From Sphingomonas swuensis (GTDB lineage: Bacteria > Pseudomonadota > Alphaproteobacteria > Sphingomonadales > Sphingomonadaceae), in contig NZ_BAABBQ010000001.1 of the NCBI RefSeq assembly GCF_039538045.1, positions 394,001 through 458,000 on the forward strand: a stretch of 64,000 nt of DNA, read 5' to 3'. The notes below the pieces were generated by a model that saw only the letters and a program-made list of their open reading frames with translations, searched no databases and was not told where the DNA came from. Made by a program: the position numbers and the translations under genes. Shown here piece by piece: positions 60,054-64,000 of the stretch. Numbering within the stretch: position 1 is the first letter of the stretch; each line of letters starts with the position of its first letter.

Positions 60054-61706
60054 ATGCTGAGGCAGCTCGTCATCCGTGACGTGGTGCTGATCGACCGGCT
60101 GACCATCGATTTCGGACCGGGCCTCGGGGCCCTCACCGGCGAGACCGGCGCCGGCAAGTCGATCCTGCTCGATTCGCTCGGGCTCGCCCTCGGCATGCGC
60201 GCGGACAGCGGACTGGTGCGGGCGGGGCAGGACGCCGCCGCCGTCACCGCCGAGTTCGAGCTCGGCTCCGATCATGCCGCGAGCACCCTGCTCGACGAGG
60301 CGGGTGTCGAGGTCGATCCCGGCGAGCCGCTCATCTTTCGCCGCACCCTCAAGGCCGATGGAGGCAGCCGCGCCTTCCTTGCCGGCGGACCGGTCCCCGC
60401 CGCCACCCTTCGCGAAATCGGCTCGGGCCTGGTAGAGATCCACGGCCAGCACGACGACCGCGGCTTGCTCAATCCCAAGGGGCACCGGGCGCTGCTCGAC
60501 AGCTTCGGGCGGGTCGACGGGGGCCCCGTGGCGAGGGCATGGGCGAGGCTGGCGGAGCTCCGCGCCGAACTCGCCCGGGTGGAGGCGGTCCAGGCCGACG
60601 CCGACAAGAACCGCGAGTGGCTCGACCACAGCATCGCCGAATTGGCCAAGCTCGAGCCCGAGGAAGGCGAGGAAGCCGCGCTTGCCGAGAGGCGGGCGGC
60701 GATGAAGCAGTTCGCCCGCATCCAGGAAGACCTCGATGGCCTGGCCGACCTGTTCGGCGGCGCCGACGGGGGGCTTTCGCAGCTCCGCCAGGCCGCGCGC
60801 CGGCTAGAGCGGATTGCCGATGCACACCCGATGCTGTCCGAAGCGCTGGCAGCGCTCGACCGCGGGCTGATCGAGGCCGGCGACGCCGAGGACAAGGTCG
60901 AGCGGGCACGTTCGGAACTCGCCTACTCGCCGACCGACCTCGACGAGGCCGAGGCGCGGCTGTTCGACCTGCGCGGTCTCGCCCGCAAGCACCGCGTCGA
61001 GCCCGACGAGCTCGCCGCCTTGCTCGTCCGGATGCAGGAGGAGCGGGCCGCACTTGACCGGGGGGACGAGCGCCTCGGCGAGCTCCAGCAGGCGCTCGAG
61101 GCCGCCGAAGCCGACTATGCCGCGGCCGCCGCGACGCTCAGCCAGGCGCGCCGCCAGGCCGCGCAGCGGCTCGACGCCGCGGTCGAAAGCGAGCTTCCCC
61201 CGCTCAAGCTCGAGGCCGCGCGCTTCAAGACCGTCGTCGCGCCCGCCGAGGCCGGGCCTAGCGGCGCGGACCGGGTCGAGTTCGAAGTGTCGACCAACCC
61301 CGGCGCGCCCTTCGGCCCGCTGACCAAGATCGCATCGGGCGGTGAGCTGTCGCGCTTCATCCTCGCGCTCAAGGTTGCGCTGGCGGAAGAGGGCGGGGCG
61401 TCGACCATGATCTTCGACGAGATCGACCGGGGGGTCGGCGGCGCGGTGGCGAGCGCGATCGGCGAACGGCTCCACCGCCTCGCCAGCCGCAGCCAGCTTC
61501 TGGTCGTCACGCACAGTCCGCAGGTGGCGGCACGGGCGCGGCATCACTACAGGATCGAAAAGAGCCACGGCGCCGAGGGCACACGGACCACCATCCGGTT
61601 GCTCGATCCCGACGAGCGGCGCGAGGAGATCGCGCGCATGCTGTCGGGAGCGGCGGTGACCGACGAGGCGCGGGCGCAGGCAGCCCGGCTGCTCGAGACG
61701 GCCTGA
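60054..61706 (+). CDS. recN: DNA repair protein RecN
   Basis: A 550-residue SMC-like ATPase for double-strand break repair. Walker A TGETGAGKSILLDSL (Lys35), EIHGQHDDRGLL, a central coiled coil (about 160-370) and the C-terminal ABC signature KIASGGELSRFILALKV are present. Walker B is TMIFDEIDRGVGG, with the switch His in VVTHSPQVAARA. The start lies 23 nt after bamD; GGAGGG serves as ribosome-binding site. Confidence 0.96.
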   Translation: MLRQLVIRDVVLIDRLTIDFGPGLGALTGETGAGKSILLDSLGLALGMRADSGLVRAGQDAAAVTAEFELGSDHAASTLLDEAGVEVDPGEPLIFRRTLKADGGSRAFLAGGPVPAATLREIGSGLVEIHGQHDDRGLLNPKGHRALLDSFGRVDGGPVARAWARLAELRAELARVEAVQADADKNREWLDHSIAELAKLEPEEGEEAALAERRAAMKQFARIQEDLDGLADLFGGADGGLSQLRQAARRLERIADAHPMLSEALAALDRGLIEAGDAEDKVERARSELAYSPTDLDEAEARLFDLRGLARKHRVEPDELAALLVRMQEERAALDRGDERLGELQQALEAAEADYAAAAATLSQARRQAAQRLDAAVESELPPLKLEAARFKTVVAPAEAGPSGADRVEFEVSTNPGAPFGPLTKIASGGELSRFILALKVALAEEGGASTMIFDEIDRGVGGAVASAIGERLHRLASRSQLLVVTHSPQVAARARHHYRIEKSHGAEGTRTTIRLLDPDERREEIARMLSGAAVTDEARAQAARLLETA

Positions 61707-61719
61707 ACAGGGAGACGAC

Positions 61720-62430
61720 ATGACCGAACGGACGATCGAGCACGAATATCGCGGCGAGCAGCTGCGCAGCGTCCACGTCGGGACCGGCGGGGCGGTTCGG
61801 GGAACCGTCATCATCGTCCCCACCGTGGCCGCGATCAGCGACCTCGAGCTTGGCTTTGCCCGCGACCTTGCCAGCCGCGGCTATGCCTGCCTCGTCGCCG
61901 ACCTCTGGGGCCGCCGTTACACCATGCCCGACGAGCGCGACGTGGCGTTCGGACATATGGGCCAGCTCAAGGGCGACCGGGCGGCGCTCCGTGACCGGCT
62001 GCTCGACATCGTCGAAGTAGCCAAGGCGCAGGACGGAACCGACCCCGACAAGATCGCTGCGATCGGCTACTGCTTCGGCGGGCTTTGCGTCCTCGACCTC
62101 GCCCGTTCGGGCGCGCCGATCGCCGGCGTTGCCAGCTTCCACGGGCTGTTCGATGCTCCCGACCTGCCCCCGCGGCCGATCGCGGCCAAGGTCGTGGCCT
62201 TTCACGGCTGGAACGATCCGATGGTGCCGCCCGAAGCGGTGGTGGCGCTTGCCGCCGAGCTGACCGAAGCCGGCGCCGACTGGCAGATCCACGGCTACGG
62301 CCATGTCGGTCACGGCTTCACCAACCCCAACGCCGACCGCATCGGGGTCGACGGGGTCGCCTACAACAAGGCGGCGGCTCGGCGCAGCTGGGCGTCGCTG
62401 GGCAACTATCTGGACGAGCTGTTCGGCTAA
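61720..62430 (+). CDS. dienelactone hydrolase family protein
   Basis: A 236-residue alpha/beta hydrolase with a Cys nucleophile: Cys118 in AIGYCFGGLC, Asp in HGWNDPMVPP and His in YGHVGHGF, the DLH triad. ADLWGRRYTMPDE near residue 60 binds substrate. Dienelactone hydrolase opens lactones in chlorocatechol degradation, but many paralogues have unknown substrates. A GGGAGA ribosome-binding site lies before the ATG. It is followed 2 nt later by the DUF1697 gene. Confidence 0.88.
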   Translation: MTERTIEHEYRGEQLRSVHVGTGGAVRGTVIIVPTVAAISDLELGFARDLASRGYACLVADLWGRRYTMPDERDVAFGHMGQLKGDRAALRDRLLDIVEVAKAQDGTDPDKIAAIGYCFGGLCVLDLARSGAPIAGVASFHGLFDAPDLPPRPIAAKVVAFHGWNDPMVPPEAVVALAAELTEAGADWQIHGYGHVGHGFTNPNADRIGVDGVAYNKAAARRSWASLGNYLDELFG

Positions 62431-62431
62431 G

Positions 62432-64000
<1,569 letters not shown>

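Overview
The window is a GC-rich chromosomal segment of an alphaproteobacterium, most probably a sphingomonad (Sphingomonas or a close relative). This rests on FlbT beside FliI/FliJ, a two-TM GtrA/GtrB glycan module, sphingomonad-type small exported proteins with a VLVCGRR motif, and the general gene content. No rRNA operon, CRISPR array, transposase or integrase was seen. Three tRNA genes are present: Thr-GGT, Thr-CGT and Pro-GGG.

Layout. 1-13.5 kb: end of an M48 peptidase, DMT exporter, threonine aldolase, tRNA-Thr, a lone low-GC membrane protein, peptidases (M24B, S9, M1-like), a thioesterase, maleylacetoacetate isomerase, a class II aldolase and a very large DUF2339 membrane protein. 13.5-16.8 kb: chemoreceptor, OprB-like porin, tRNA-Thr. 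16.9-22.0 kb: a tightly overlapping surface-glycan operon (polytopic protein, GT-C transferase, GtrB, GtrA, methyltransferase). 22.1-25.9 kb: a KaiC-like double-RecA ATPase without a canonical start codon, coupled to a hybrid histidine kinase. 26.0-32.1 kb: molybdenum cofactor genes moaA on the plus strand and moeA-moaC-moaB-moaE-moaD on the minus strand, with a sulfite exporter and an MsrP-like molybdoenzyme plus its cytochrome b. 32.2-42.2 kb: cation/proton antiporter, then flagellar genes flgE-flgK-flgL (minus) and flbT-fliI-fliJ-transglycosylase (plus) and a sigma factor. 42.3-45.1 kb: second chemoreceptor and a spore-photoproduct-lyase-like radical SAM protein. 45.2-50.0 kb: accessory region with an L,D-transpeptidase, three lone low-GC genes and a GH108 lysozyme plus holin. 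50.0-64.0 kb: phospholipase D, alpha/beta hydrolase, hslV/hslU, tRNA-Pro, yajC-secD-secF, bamD, recN, a dienelactone hydrolase, DUF1697 and the start of ligA.

The main unusual signal is a family of 23-25 bp imperfect palindromes (GTCCGC-N12-GCGGAC type). They bracket four short A/T-richer genes, at 2.8, 45.2, 47.2 and 47.7 kb. There are two end types, left and right, always in the same orientation relative to the gene. The stop codon abuts or touches the left end, and the start lies 10-30 bp from the right end. Two right-left junctions suggest tandem insertion or loss of units. This looks like a cassette-type mobile unit with no recombinase in view.

Other observations worth a check are two hairpins that bury Shine-Dalgarno sequences (before moaA and before the phospholipase D gene), a KaiC-like gene that appears to start at ACG, and paired 9-bp-period AACTTC repeats placed just upstream of maiA and of the holin gene.
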